64,000 bases of DNA from Teichococcus coralli. GTDB taxonomy: Bacteria; Pseudomonadota; Alphaproteobacteria; Acetobacterales; Acetobacteraceae. Numbering within the stretch: position 1 is the first letter of the stretch; each line of letters opens with the position of its first letter. Made by a program: the position numbers and the translations under genes. The notes under the pieces are model-generated. The model saw only the letters and a program-made list of their open reading frames with translations. It did no database searches and was not told where the DNA came from. Shown here piece after piece: positions 38,977 to 47,879 of this stretch. The stretch is from assembly GCF_009829925.1 (NCBI RefSeq), contig NZ_SNVJ01000002.1, positions 287,377 to 351,376 of the forward strand, in the 5' to 3' direction.

Positions 38977-40146
38977 ATGGAGCAAGAGATCCTTACGCCG
39001 GATCAGCGCGAGGCGCAGCGCGCCCTGGACCTGCCTTTCGACGCGGGCGTGCTGCTGGACGGGCTGCGCCCCTGGGTGGAGTGCGAAAGCCCCACCTTCG
39101 ATGCCGCGGCGGTCAACCGCATGATGTCGCTGGCCAGCCGCGACCTGGCGCTGCTTGGCGCCCGGATCGAGCGCATTCCCGGCCGGATGGGCTTTGGCGA
39201 CTGCGTGCGCGCCCGCTTCCCGCACCTCGACGGCGAGGCTGAAGGGGGCATCCTCGTGCTGGCGCATCTGGACACCGTGCACCCGGTCGGCACGCTCGGC
39301 GCCCTGCCCTTCAGGCTGGAAGGCGAGCGCTGCTTCGGCCCCGGCATCTGCGACATGAAGGGGGGCACCTACATCGCCATGCAGGCGATGGCCGCGATCA
39401 TCCAGGCCGGTATCGCATTGCGCCGCCCGGTCACCTTCCTGCTTACCAGCGACGAGGAGGTCGGTAGCCCTTCCACGCGCGACCTGATCGAGGCCGAGGC
39501 CGGCCGGCACGAGGTCGTGCTGGTGCCCGAGCCTGGCCGGCCGGACGGGGGAGTGGTGACCGGCCGCTACGCCATCGCCCGCTTCAACCTGCGCACCACG
39601 GGCCGGCCCAGCCATGCCGGCGCCGCGCTGGCGGAGGGGCGCAGCGCCATCCGCGAGATGTGCCGGCAGGTGCTGGCCATCGAGGACATGACGACCGACG
39701 CCGCCACCTTCTCGGTGGGGGTGGTGCGCGGCGGGCAATGGGTGAACTGCGTGGCCACGCATTGCGATGCCGAGGCGCTGACCATGGCGAAGCGCCAGTC
39801 TGACCTCGACCAGGCGGTGGAGCGGATGCTCGCCCTTTCCGGCACCAGCGGCGACGTGACGCTCAAGGTGACCCGCGGCGTCACCCGCCCGGTCTGGGAA
39901 CCCGATGCCAACACCATGGCGCTCTACCGCGCCGCGCAGGGCCTGGCCTCGAAGCTCGGCCTGACGCTTCCGCATGCCAGCGCCGGCGGCGGTTCGGACG
40001 GCAACTTCACCGGGGCCATGGGCATCCCGACGCTGGACGGGCTGGGCGTGCAGGGCGGCGGGATGCACACCTTGCAGGAACATGTGCTGGTATCGAGCCT
40101 TGTGCCGCGGGCGCGGCTGTTCGCCGGCCTGCTCGCCAGCGTCTGA
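38977..40146 (+). CDS. M20 glutamate carboxypeptidase-like hydrolase
   Basis: A 389-aa M20 metallopeptidase resembling carboxypeptidase G2, which removes C-terminal glutamate from folate-type compounds. Zinc-site motifs are LVLAHLDTVHPVG, GICDMKGG and TSDEEVGSPSTRD. The dimerisation domain starts near GRPSHAGAALAEG. GGGAG precedes the ATG at 8 nt. No signal peptide is seen, so it is cytoplasmic. It is divergent from the TauD-like/racemase-like pair; the true substrate is unknown. Confidence 0.88.
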   Translation: MEQEILTPDQREAQRALDLPFDAGVLLDGLRPWVECESPTFDAAAVNRMMSLASRDLALLGARIERIPGRMGFGDCVRARFPHLDGEAEGGILVLAHLDTVHPVGTLGALPFRLEGERCFGPGICDMKGGTYIAMQAMAAIIQAGIALRRPVTFLLTSDEEVGSPSTRDLIEAEAGRHEVVLVPEPGRPDGGVVTGRYAIARFNLRTTGRPSHAGAALAEGRSAIREMCRQVLAIEDMTTDAATFSVGVVRGGQWVNCVATHCDAEALTMAKRQSDLDQAVERMLALSGTSGDVTLKVTRGVTRPVWEPDANTMALYRAAQGLASKLGLTLPHASAGGGSDGNFTGAMGIPTLDGLGVQGGGMHTLQEHVLVSSLVPRARLFAGLLASV

Positions 40147-40549
40147 GAGGCGCGGCCTTCGCCACTCGGGCATGGCCGCCATTTCGGAATGCCTGGCCGA
40201 GGTGGACCTCTTCGCCCGCAACGCCGGCGGCCGAATACCGCGCGAGAACAGCCGACGCGGCGGCGGCGTCATAGGGGAGAGAGGACGTCCTTCTGCTCAA
40301 CCACCCGCTCCGGTGATTTCCGGCGCCGGATGCATGCGAGCCGGCCATCCTTCGACACCCCGCCGGCGCCCTCTCCGGCGCGGGGCGCACCCGCGCCATC
40401 GTGCATCGTCCGGAGCGCCATTCCCATGCGCCCGCGGGCCTTTTCTGCGACCTCACCCCGCCGGAGGGCTCCGCCGACCGGGCGCCGTGAAAGGCGCGCC
40501 GCGGCTGGCCTGAGCCACTCCGTCCCCGGTCACGGGAGCGCGGGCGGCG
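40147..40549. other. Intergenic region between convergent genes
   Basis: About 400 nt of GC-rich sequence between the carboxypeptidase-like gene and prfC. Several overlapping open frames exist on both strands, but none has a recognisable motif or convincing start. I see no tRNA and no clear intrinsic terminator. Confidence 0.4.
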
Positions 40550-42175
40550 TCAGTCCGCCGCGACGGCGTGCTGCTCGCGCAGCGCCAGGAAGCGCAGTTG
40601 CGGCCACTCCTCCTCGGAGCGCCGCCGCCCCCAGTCGGAGGTGAAGAAGGCGACGGGCTGGCTGTCGTGGTCCTCCGCCATCTGGCTCGGAGCCGTGCGC
40701 AGGAAACGCTCCAGCACCGCCCGGTCCTGTCCATTCTCCTTGGGCGCGATCCAGCGCATGGTTGACCAGGAGGTCGGCTCGAAGCTGATCTGCACGCCAT
40801 ATTCCGCCTGGATGCGGCTGCTCAGCACGTCGAGCTGAAGCTGGCCGACCACGCCGACCACGGGCTGCGAACCGTCCAGCGGGCGGAACACCTGCACCAC
40901 GCCCTCGTCGGCGAGCTGGTCCAGCGCCTTGCGGAGCTTCTTGGCCAGCATCGGGTCGTCGAGCCGGATGCGGCGCAGGATCTCGGGTGCGAAGCTCGGC
41001 ACGCCCTGGAAGTTCAGCTCCTCGCCGTCCGTCAGCGTGTCGCCGATGCGCAGCACGCCGTGGTTGGCGATGCCCACCACGTCCCCCGGCCAGGCTTCCT
41101 CCGCGACCTGCCTCTCCTTGGCGAAGAAAAAGAGCGGCGCGTTGACCGGGATGCTCTTGCCCGTGCGCACCTGCTTCAGCCGGGCGCCCTTGCGCAGCCG
41201 GCCGGAGCAGACGCGCAGGAAGGCCACGCGGTCGCGGTGCTGCAGGTCGGTGTTGGCCTGGATCTTGAAGACGAAGCCGGTCAGCTTCTCCTCCTCCGGC
41301 TCCACCATGCGGGCATCCGCGCTGCGTGCCGAAGGCGGGGGCGCGAAGCGCGCCAGGCCGTCCAGCAGGTGCTTCACGCCGAAGCCGCGCAGCGCCGAGC
41401 CGAAATAGACCGGCGTCAGGTGCCCCTCGCGGAAGGAGGCGAGGTCGAAGTCCGGATAGACCGAGGCCAGCTCGATGCCTTCGCGCAGCACGTCGCCCTG
41501 GCCATGCGGCAGGAGGCTGTCGATGCGGCCGTCCTCCGGTCCGGAAAGCGCCACGTCCTGCTCGCCGCCCTCTCGCAGCAGGCGGAGCTTGGCCTCGTCC
41601 CGGTCATAGACGCCGGCGAACTGCTGGCCGGAGCCGATCGGCCAGGTGGCGGGCGTCACGTCCAGCGCCAGGGTCTTCTCGATCTCGTCGAGCAGCTCCA
41701 GCGGCTCCCGGGCCTCGCGGTCCATCTTGTTGATGAAGGTGACGATGGGGATGTCCCGCAGGCGGCAGACCTCGAAGAGCTTGCGTGTCTGCGCCTCGAT
41801 GCCCTTCGCGGCGTCGATCACCATCACGGCCGCGTCCACGGCGGAGAGGGTGCGGTAGGTGTCCTCGGAGAAGTCCTCGTGGCCGGGGGTATCCAGGAGG
41901 TTGAAGATCTGACCGGCATACTCGAAGGTCATCACGGAGGTGGCGACGGAAATGCCACGGTCCTGCTCGATCTTCATCCAGTCCGAGCGGGTGCGCCGGC
42001 GTTCACCCTTGGCGCGCACCGCGCCGGCGATCTGGATGGCGCCACCGAGAAGAAGAAGCTGCTCGGTCAGCGTCGTCTTGCCGGCGTCCGGATGGGCGAT
42101 GATGGCGAAGGTACGCCGCCGGCCGGCCTCGGCGGCCGTCTGGCTGGTCGCGGTCTCCACAAGCTGCTCCGACAT
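40550..42175 (-). CDS. prfC: Peptide chain release factor 3
   Basis: A 541-aa translational GTPase that recycles RF1/RF2 from the ribosome. G1 is AHPDAGKTT (27-35), G3 DTPGHEDFSEDT and G4 FINKMDRE. The RF3-specific RRTRSDWMKIEQDRGISVATSV and the C-terminal VVGQLQLDVLSSRIQAEY are present. ATG 42175 has GGAG 5 nt upstream; an ATG at 42193 is in frame but less well placed. The frame running beyond that is not conserved. Confidence 0.95.
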   Translation of the reverse strand: MSEQLVETATSQTAAEAGRRRTFAIIAHPDAGKTTLTEQLLLLGGAIQIAGAVRAKGERRRTRSDWMKIEQDRGISVATSVMTFEYAGQIFNLLDTPGHEDFSEDTYRTLSAVDAAVMVIDAAKGIEAQTRKLFEVCRLRDIPIVTFINKMDREAREPLELLDEIEKTLALDVTPATWPIGSGQQFAGVYDRDEAKLRLLREGGEQDVALSGPEDGRIDSLLPHGQGDVLREGIELASVYPDFDLASFREGHLTPVYFGSALRGFGVKHLLDGLARFAPPPSARSADARMVEPEEEKLTGFVFKIQANTDLQHRDRVAFLRVCSGRLRKGARLKQVRTGKSIPVNAPLFFFAKERQVAEEAWPGDVVGIANHGVLRIGDTLTDGEELNFQGVPSFAPEILRRIRLDDPMLAKKLRKALDQLADEGVVQVFRPLDGSQPVVGVVGQLQLDVLSSRIQAEYGVQISFEPTSWSTMRWIAPKENGQDRAVLERFLRTAPSQMAEDHDSQPVAFFTSDWGRRRSEEEWPQLRFLALREQHAVAAD

Positions 42176-42372
42176 CGTCACTCCAAACGCCATCTCTCGG
42201 GGGGTGGCCGGGATATAGCGCGGCGGCGCCGTAAAACCCACCCCGCGGCGCGTCCGGCGCCGGAAACCTCCCGCCCCCTTCAAGGGTTGTTGCGACGCTC
42301 GCGCCACGCGCCGAGTCCCCCCAAGAGATGCCCGCGCCCCCCGGCCGGGCCCTCCAAGAAAGGTCGCCAGCC

Positions 42373-42867
42373 ATGACCACACGCCGCATCGCCCCGACCC
42401 TCGCCGCCCTGGCCCTGCTTGCCGCCGCGCCCGCCTGGGCGCAGGGCACCCAGACCCCTCCCGGCGCGAACAGCACGCCCCCGAGCACCACCACGCCGAT
42501 GACCGGCGGCTCCTCCGCCGCCGGCACGGGCACCATGGGCCAGGCCGGGCGCATGGGCACCGGCGCGGGCAGCGCCGCCACCAGCACCAGCTCCTCCAAG
42601 CCCTGGCGCGCCAGCAAGCTGATCGGCGCCGACATCTACGGGGCCGACAACAAGAAAATCGGCGAGATCGACGACCTGCTGGTCGGCAACGGCGGCGACA
42701 TGCAGGCCGTGATCTCGGTGGGCGGCTTCCTCGGGATCGGCGAGAAGCTGGTTTCCGTCCCCTACAGCGACCTGCAGCACGGCGAGCACTGGATGCTGCC
42801 CGGCGCCAACCAGGACAGCCTGAAGAACCGGCCCGAGTTCAAGTACGCCGAGCACACCAACGATTAA
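42373..42867 (+). CDS. Secreted PRC-barrel domain protein
   Basis: A 164-aa exported protein: signal peptide ending near APAWAQG, a low-complexity Thr/Ser/Gly/Pro linker to about residue 75, then a PRC-barrel (KLIGADIYGADNKKIGEIDDLLVG, GGFLGIGEKLVSVPY). PRC barrels bind proteins or RNA; here a periplasmic stress or envelope role is possible. Its domain closely resembles that of the next gene, so the pair arose by duplication. Confidence 0.85.
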   Translation: MTTRRIAPTLAALALLAAAPAWAQGTQTPPGANSTPPSTTTPMTGGSSAAGTGTMGQAGRMGTGAGSAATSTSSSKPWRASKLIGADIYGADNKKIGEIDDLLVGNGGDMQAVISVGGFLGIGEKLVSVPYSDLQHGEHWMLPGANQDSLKNRPEFKYAEHTND

Positions 42868-42872
42868 GCCGC

Positions 42873-42918
42873 CCGGGAGGGAGGTTCGCGGCTTCGGCCG
42901 CGGGCCTCGCCCTCCCGG
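42873..42918 (+). terminator. Long hairpin with TTCG tetraloop between PRC-barrel genes
   Basis: Outer arms CCGGGAGGG and CCCTCCCGG enclose an inner hairpin CGCGGC-TTCG-GCCGCG. It starts just after the first PRC-barrel stop. It may reduce read-through or protect the upstream mRNA end. Confidence 0.6.
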
Positions 42919-42962
42919 CCCTTCGCCCAACCGGACATCCCCTGGAGGGAGGCCCCCGCGCC

Positions 42963-43397
42963 ATGATCCCGCGCCTTGCCCTTCCCTGCCTGGCCTTCGC
43001 CGTGGCCGCATTCGCCGCCAGCCCCGCCGCGGCGCAGCAGCGCGACCGGCCGGAGGCCAGCGTGACGTCCGAGGCCCTGCGCCAGCCCGGCCCGCCTCTG
43101 CCCGCCTCCCCCACGGTCTCCGCCGACAACCTCCGCTGGCGCGCCAGCGACCTGATGGGCGCCGACGTGTACAGCTCGGAAAACAACAAGCTGGGCTCGG
43201 TGAAGGACCTGCTCTTCACCCGCGATGGCGGATTGACGGTCGTTCTCTCAAGCGGCGGCCTGTTCGGGATCGGCGAGCGGCTGGTGGCGATCCCGTTCCA
43301 GGATCTGCAGCACAGCGAGCGCTGGGTGCTGCCCGGCAGCAATGCCGAGACGCTCAGGCAGCGGCCCGAATTTCACTACGACCAGAGCCGGGGATGA
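42963..43397 (+). CDS. Secreted PRC-barrel domain protein
   Basis: A 144-aa exported protein with a signal peptide ending near SPAAAQQ and a short linker, then a PRC-barrel: RWRASDLMGADVYSSENNK, SVKDLLFTRDGGL, GGLFGIGERLVAIPFQDLQH. The last part, PGSNAETLRQRPEFHYD, mirrors the first copy's PGANQDSLKNRPEFKYA. It has the same order as the preceding protein, with a shorter linker. It is convergent with a deaminase gene, separated by 9 nt. Confidence 0.85.
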   Translation: MIPRLALPCLAFAVAAFAASPAAAQQRDRPEASVTSEALRQPGPPLPASPTVSADNLRWRASDLMGADVYSSENNKLGSVKDLLFTRDGGLTVVLSSGGLFGIGERLVAIPFQDLQHSERWVLPGSNAETLRQRPEFHYDQSRG

Positions 43398-43406
43398 GGC
43401 GCCGGC

Positions 43407-44003
43407 TCAGCCCTCCTCGCCGGCAGGGGGCGCGCCACCGAAGTCGAATTCGGCCTGGTGGGCGGCGAAAGGGTCGAGCGACCGCCGGGCTTCCACGGCA
43501 TCCAGCCCCAGCACCTGCATCTGCGCCTCGGTGATCGGAGCGAACTCCACATTGGCCTCGCGCAGCATCTCGATGGCGAGCAGCCCGACGCCGTCCCAGT
43601 AGGAGCTGGTGCCTTCACGCGGGGCCGCCGCCACCACCCGCCGCACGCCCGACTGGATCAGCAAGGTGGCGCAGACGTTGCAGACCGGCTTGCCCACCAC
43701 ATAGGCGTCGCAGCCGCGTGCGTCGTGTCCCGCATGAAGCAGCGCGTTCTGCTCCGCGTGCAGGATCATCTGCAGCTTCCGCGCCTTGTTCTCCAGCCGC
43801 TCGGCGCTGTCCTCCACGTTGGAGGGGAAGCCGTTGAAGCCGGTGGCGACGATGCGCGCCTGGGCCTGGTTCACCAGCACCGCGCCCACCTTGGCGCGCG
43901 GGTCTTTCGACCACTGGGCGATATGATGCGCCAGGCCGATGTAGCGCGCATCCCAGCGGGCCATCTTCTCGGGGCGGCCCTCGAAGGTGTTGGGATTGGT
44001 CAT
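43407..44003 (-). CDS. Cytidine/deoxycytidylate deaminase-family protein
   Basis: A 198-aa zinc deaminase. The metal site is H82-A-E84 in ILHAEQNALLH, with C108 and C111 in GKPVCNVCATLL; family members usually read PCxxC, so the Pro-Val-Cys order is a small deviation. RYIGLAHHIAQWSKDPRAKVG and GFNGFP are typical of dCMP deaminases. It would convert dCMP to dUMP for thymidylate synthesis. The C-terminal 40 residues are not conserved to my eye. Confidence 0.85.
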   Translation of the reverse strand: MTNPNTFEGRPEKMARWDARYIGLAHHIAQWSKDPRAKVGAVLVNQAQARIVATGFNGFPSNVEDSAERLENKARKLQMILHAEQNALLHAGHDARGCDAYVVGKPVCNVCATLLIQSGVRRVVAAAPREGTSSYWDGVGLLAIEMLREANVEFAPITEAQMQVLGLDAVEARRSLDPFAAHQAEFDFGGAPPAGEEG

Positions 44004-44236
44004 GCTCGAATCACCTCCCCACCGGGCAGGCCGGCCGGGCGCCCGGCGCCGGCTCCCTGGATGTCACGGCCGAGGCCGTGCCGCACGCCGGGATGCGCCG
44101 CGGCTCCGCCCCGGGCCAAAACCGCGCGCAGCCAGTTGACCTGCGCCGCGCCCCATGCAGCAATCCTGCCGTGAGCCGCCGGGCACAGGCGGCCGCATGG
44201 GATGCCTTCACACCCTCTCTTTCCGGAGACGTCGTC

Positions 44237-45856
44237 TTGCTGCGTACCGTCACCCACGCCCCGCTGCGCCGCCGGTCCTGCCTGGCGCTGCCGTTCCTGG
44301 CCGCCCTGCCGCTTTCCATGGGCGGTTCCCGCGAGGCCGCCGCCCAGGCGAGCCAGACCCTGAACCTGGCGGTGGCCGCCCCCCCGACATCGCTCGACCC
44401 CCACTACCACACGCTATCCCCCAACAACATGGTGGCGGAACACTTCTTCGATAAGCTGGTGGGACGCGATGCCAAGGCGCAGCTCGTTCCCGGCCTGGCG
44501 GAATCCTGGAAGCTGCTCGACGACACCACCTGGGAGTTCAAGCTCCGCAAGGGCGTGAAGTTCAGCAACGGCGATGAATTCACGGCCGAGGACGTCATCT
44601 TCACCCTGAAGCGGGTGCCGAACGTCATCAACAGCCCGGGCTCCTTCGCCATCTACACCAAGGGGGTCGAATCCTCCGAGGTGGTGGATCCCCACACCAT
44701 CCGGTTCAAGACGCGCGGCGTCTATCCCCTGCTGCCGCAGGACCTCAGCCAGGTCTTCATCATCTCCCATTCCGTGGGCGACAACGTCTCGACCGGCGAC
44801 TTCAACAACGGCAAGGCCGTCATCGGCACCGGCCCCTACCAGCTCGTCTCCTTCACGCCGGACGACCGCGTGATCATGAAGCGGAACGACGCCTATTGGG
44901 GCGAGAAGCCGCACTGGGCGCAGGTGAACTACCGCTTCATCACCAATGATGGCGTCCGCGTGGCCGCCCTGCTCTCGGGCGACGTGCAGTTCATCGACGT
45001 CGTTCCGCCGAATGACATGCCGCGACTGCGCTCGACCCAGGGCATCAGCTTTTCCGAGATCCCGAGCCTTCGCAGCATCTACCTCAAGATGGACGTGGCG
45101 CATGACGTCTCGCCCTACATCACCGACCACAACGGCAAGCCGCTGGACAAGAACCCGTTGCGCGACCTGCGGGTGCGCAGGGCGCTTTCCCACGCCATCA
45201 ACCGCCAGGGCATCGTGGACCGCGTGATGCAGGGCGCGGCGCTGCCGGCCGGCCAGATGATGCCGCCCGGCGCCAATGGCTATGCCGAGGACATCAAGCC
45301 ACCGGCCTATGACCCGGACATGGCCAAGAAGCTGCTGACCGAGGCAGGCTACCCGAACGGCTTCAACATCACCCTGATCGGCCCGAACAACCGCTACGTG
45401 AACGACGCGCAGATCATCCAGGCCATCGGCCAGATGTGGCAGCGCGTGGGCATCAAGACGACGGTGGACGCCATCCCCTTCGCGGTGCTGGCGCAGCGGC
45501 AGGCCAAGAACGACCTCTCGGTCATGCTGATCGGCTGGGCGACGGCGGGCGAGCCCTCCACCGCCTTGCGCGGCAACCTGACGACGCGCATCCCCGAGAA
45601 GGGCTTCGGCACCGTCAACTTCAGCGGCTACTCCAACAAGGAGGTGGACGCGCTGGTGGAGAAGGGTCTCAGCACGCCGGACGACGAGAAGCGCGAGGAC
45701 ATCTTCAAGCAGGCGATGCGGGTGGCGATGGACGACGTCGCGCTGATTACGCTGCACATGCAGAAGAACATCTGGGCGATGCGCGGCGGCATGACCTATG
45801 TGGCGCGGGCGGATGAATACACCGTCGCCATGGGGGTGAAGCCGTCGGGGCAGTAG
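44237..45856 (+). CDS. Periplasmic peptide-type ABC binding protein (SBP family 5)
   Basis: A 539-aa DppA/OppA-like receptor. The signal region (RRRSCLALPFLAALPLSMGG) ends near EAAAQA, followed by LNLAVAAPPTSLDPHYHT. LAESWKLLDDTTWEFKLRKG and VIGTGPYQLVSF match the protein at 32973 nearly position by position, so these are paralogues. The start is probably TTG at 44237 with GGAG 9 nt upstream. The gene stands alone with a strong terminator after it and no permease nearby. Confidence 0.88.
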   Translation: MLRTVTHAPLRRRSCLALPFLAALPLSMGGSREAAAQASQTLNLAVAAPPTSLDPHYHTLSPNNMVAEHFFDKLVGRDAKAQLVPGLAESWKLLDDTTWEFKLRKGVKFSNGDEFTAEDVIFTLKRVPNVINSPGSFAIYTKGVESSEVVDPHTIRFKTRGVYPLLPQDLSQVFIISHSVGDNVSTGDFNNGKAVIGTGPYQLVSFTPDDRVIMKRNDAYWGEKPHWAQVNYRFITNDGVRVAALLSGDVQFIDVVPPNDMPRLRSTQGISFSEIPSLRSIYLKMDVAHDVSPYITDHNGKPLDKNPLRDLRVRRALSHAINRQGIVDRVMQGAALPAGQMMPPGANGYAEDIKPPAYDPDMAKKLLTEAGYPNGFNITLIGPNNRYVNDAQIIQAIGQMWQRVGIKTTVDAIPFAVLAQRQAKNDLSVMLIGWATAGEPSTALRGNLTTRIPEKGFGTVNFSGYSNKEVDALVEKGLSTPDDEKREDIFKQAMRVAMDDVALITLHMQKNIWAMRGGMTYVARADEYTVAMGVKPSGQ

Positions 45857-45881
45857 GCGCGCCCGCATGTGAGTGAGCCTC

Positions 45882-45910
45882 AGGCCCGGGAAGCGATTCC
45901 CGGGCCTTTT
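45882..45910 (+). terminator. Strong intrinsic terminator
   Basis: Perfect 11-bp arms AGGCCCGGGAA and TTCCCGGGCCT around the loop GCGA, followed by TTT. It lies 26 nt after the stop of the SBP family 5 gene. Confidence 0.88.
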
Positions 45911-46031
45911 CTGCGCGCGGGCAGGAGGGCTGCCCCATCGGATGAAGTATCCGTAATTTTACCGATAACTGTTTTGGAATCGTGATGGAATTCCGGGCGT
46001 GGCGATCTCGCCACACGCGGAGACAACCCTC
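45911..46031 (+). promoter_or_regulatory. AT-richer leader with small hairpin
   Basis: This stretch (especially 45950-45990) is notably A/T-rich for the window and contains CGGAT-GAAGT-ATCCG (45939-45953). It probably holds the promoter of the small membrane protein gene that follows. No specific regulator can be named. Confidence 0.4.
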
Positions 46032-46247
46032 ATGTCCACCCTCCTGGCACCCCTTTGGGCGATTTTCGCTCCCCTGCGCGCCTTCATCGCGCAATCCCCC
46101 TGGAGGTTCGTCGGCCTGCTCGCCTTGCTGGGCGCCCTTGCGGCGGTGCTGGAGTTCCACATCATAACCGCCTTCTGCGCGGCCATACTGAGCCTCGTGC
46201 TGATGTGGATCTCGGAACACCGGCCGAAGCCGGCAAAGCGGATCTGA
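46032..46247 (+). CDS. Small two-helix membrane protein
   Basis: A 71-aa protein starting MSTLLAPLWAIFAPL with two hydrophobic segments (about 24-40 and 45-60) and a basic end EHRPKPAKRI. GGAG lies about 9 nt before the ATG. I do not recognise a family. It follows a strong terminator and its own A/T-rich leader, so it is likely expressed independently. Confidence 0.6.
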   Translation: MSTLLAPLWAIFAPLRAFIAQSPWRFVGLLALLGALAAVLEFHIITAFCAAILSLVLMWISEHRPKPAKRI

Positions 46248-46377
46248 CCCAGGGGCCGGCCGGCGGCAGGGAGCCTTCCGTCGGCCAGCCCGCCATCTTC
46301 AGGCCAGCCGCCGCGCCGGCGGGCACCTCCCCGGCCGCCCGCCAGCGGGCCGGGGCCTCGCCTTGGCACCCGCACGC

Positions 46378-47169
46378 CTATTCGGCACGTCCGCCCAGCA
46401 ACCCGTGGAACCTCCCGAGGAAGCTCCGCAGCCGCTCGCTGGCGGGGTTCTCGAACACCTCGGCCGGCGTCCCTTCCTGCGCCACGCGTCCCTGGTCCAT
46501 GAAGACCACGTGGTGGGAAACCTCGCGGACGAAAAGCATCTCGTGGCTCACCACCAGCATGGTCTGGCCGGAGGCCGCGAGGTCCTGCATGACGCCCAGC
46601 ACCTCCGCCACCAGTTCCGGGTCCAGCGCCGAGGTCACCTCGTCAAACAGCAGCAGGCGCGGCTCCATCGCCACCGCGCGGGCCATCGCCACCCGCTGCT
46701 GCTGGCCGCCCGAGAGCTGGTAGGGGTAGTGCGCCCGCCGCTCCGCCAGCCCCACGCGGGCCAGCCAGCCGGAGGCGATCTCCCGCGCCTCCGCGCGGCC
46801 CTTGCCCAGCACCTTGGTCAGGCCGAGCATCACGTTCTCCTCCGCCGTCAGGTGCGGAAAGAGGTTGAACTGCTGGAACACCATGCCGATCCGTGCCCGC
46901 TGGGCGGAAACGCGCGCCTCGGAAAGGCGCCGGCGCCTGCCGCCTTCCATGCGGTAGCCGACCGGGTCGCCATCGAGCAGGATCTCGCCGCCGTCATGCT
47001 CCTCCAGCAGGTTCACGCAGCGCAGAAAAGTCGTCTTGCCGGAGCCCGAGGCGCCGATCAGCGAGACCACCTGCCCCTGCCGCACCTCCAGGTCGATGCC
47101 CTTCAGCACCTCGGTCTTGCCGAAGCTCTTGCGCACGCCGCGCGCCTGCAACAGCGGTTGGTCACTCAT
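46378..47169 (-). CDS. Polar amino acid ABC transporter ATPase
   Basis: A 263-aa GlnQ/HisP-type ATPase that powers the importer. Walker A is GASGSGKTT (39-47), the signature is LSGGQQQR and Walker B is LLLFDEVTSALD. It is the last gene of the six-gene minus-strand operon, 14 nt after the second permease gene. Confidence 0.95.
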   Translation of the reverse strand: MSDQPLLQARGVRKSFGKTEVLKGIDLEVRQGQVVSLIGASGSGKTTFLRCVNLLEEHDGGEILLDGDPVGYRMEGGRRRRLSEARVSAQRARIGMVFQQFNLFPHLTAEENVMLGLTKVLGKGRAEAREIASGWLARVGLAERRAHYPYQLSGGQQQRVAMARAVAMEPRLLLFDEVTSALDPELVAEVLGVMQDLAASGQTMLVVSHEMLFVREVSHHVVFMDQGRVAQEGTPAEVFENPASERLRSFLGRFHGLLGGRAE

Positions 47170-47183
47170 GGGTGCGGCTCCGT

Positions 47184-47864
47184 TCAGTAGCGCAGGTAGG
47201 AGAAGCGGCGCTCCAGCAGCGCGCCGAGCTGGGCGATGATGAGGTTGATCACCAGGTACATCACCGTCGCCAGGAGATAGAAGTCGATGATCAGGTAGTT
47301 CCGCGCCACCACCTGCTGGGTGGAAAGCAGCAGCTCCACCACGCCGATGACGGAAAGCAGCGTCGTGCCCTTCACCACTTCCAGGCCCGTGTTCACCCAG
47401 GGCGGCAGCATCCGGCGGAAGGCCTGCGGGACGATGACGTAGCGCAGGCGCTGGCCGAAGCGCAGCCCGATCGCCTTGGCGGCCTCCATCTGCCCCGCGG
47501 GAACCGACTGCACGGCGCCCCGCAGGTTCTCCGCCACATGCGCCGTGGCGAAGGCCGAAAGCGCGATCACCCCCGCCCAGAAGGCCGGCACGTTGATGCC
47601 GAACAGCGCCAGCCCGTAATAGGTGAAGAGGATCAGCACCAGCACGGGTATGCCCCGCAGGAGGTCCACGTAGAGGCGGATCAGCGCGCGCAGCCACCAC
47701 CAGCCATAGGACAGCGCGACGCCGAAGATGGTGCCGATGATCGTCGCGATGATGATGGTCAGCACCGAGCTGCTCATCGTGACGCCCAGCCCGCTCATCA
47801 GGGACCAGCGCGCCTGCCAGGCCTCGAAGAGAAAGGTGCCAGGCTGCATCGAGGTGTCGAACAT
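47184..47864 (-). CDS. Polar amino acid ABC transporter permease
   Basis: A 226-aa HisM/GlnP-type permease with about five membrane helices. The ATPase-coupling EAA loop is seen as QMEAAKAIGLRFGQRLRYVIVPQA. VDLLRGIPVLVLILF is typical of the family. It pairs with the permease at 47880 to form a heterodimeric pore. Confidence 0.93.
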   Translation of the reverse strand: MFDTSMQPGTFLFEAWQARWSLMSGLGVTMSSSVLTIIIATIIGTIFGVALSYGWWWLRALIRLYVDLLRGIPVLVLILFTYYGLALFGINVPAFWAGVIALSAFATAHVAENLRGAVQSVPAGQMEAAKAIGLRFGQRLRYVIVPQAFRRMLPPWVNTGLEVVKGTTLLSVIGVVELLLSTQQVVARNYLIIDFYLLATVMYLVINLIIAQLGALLERRFSYLRY

Positions 47865-47879
47865 GCCTTTCCTCTCCCC

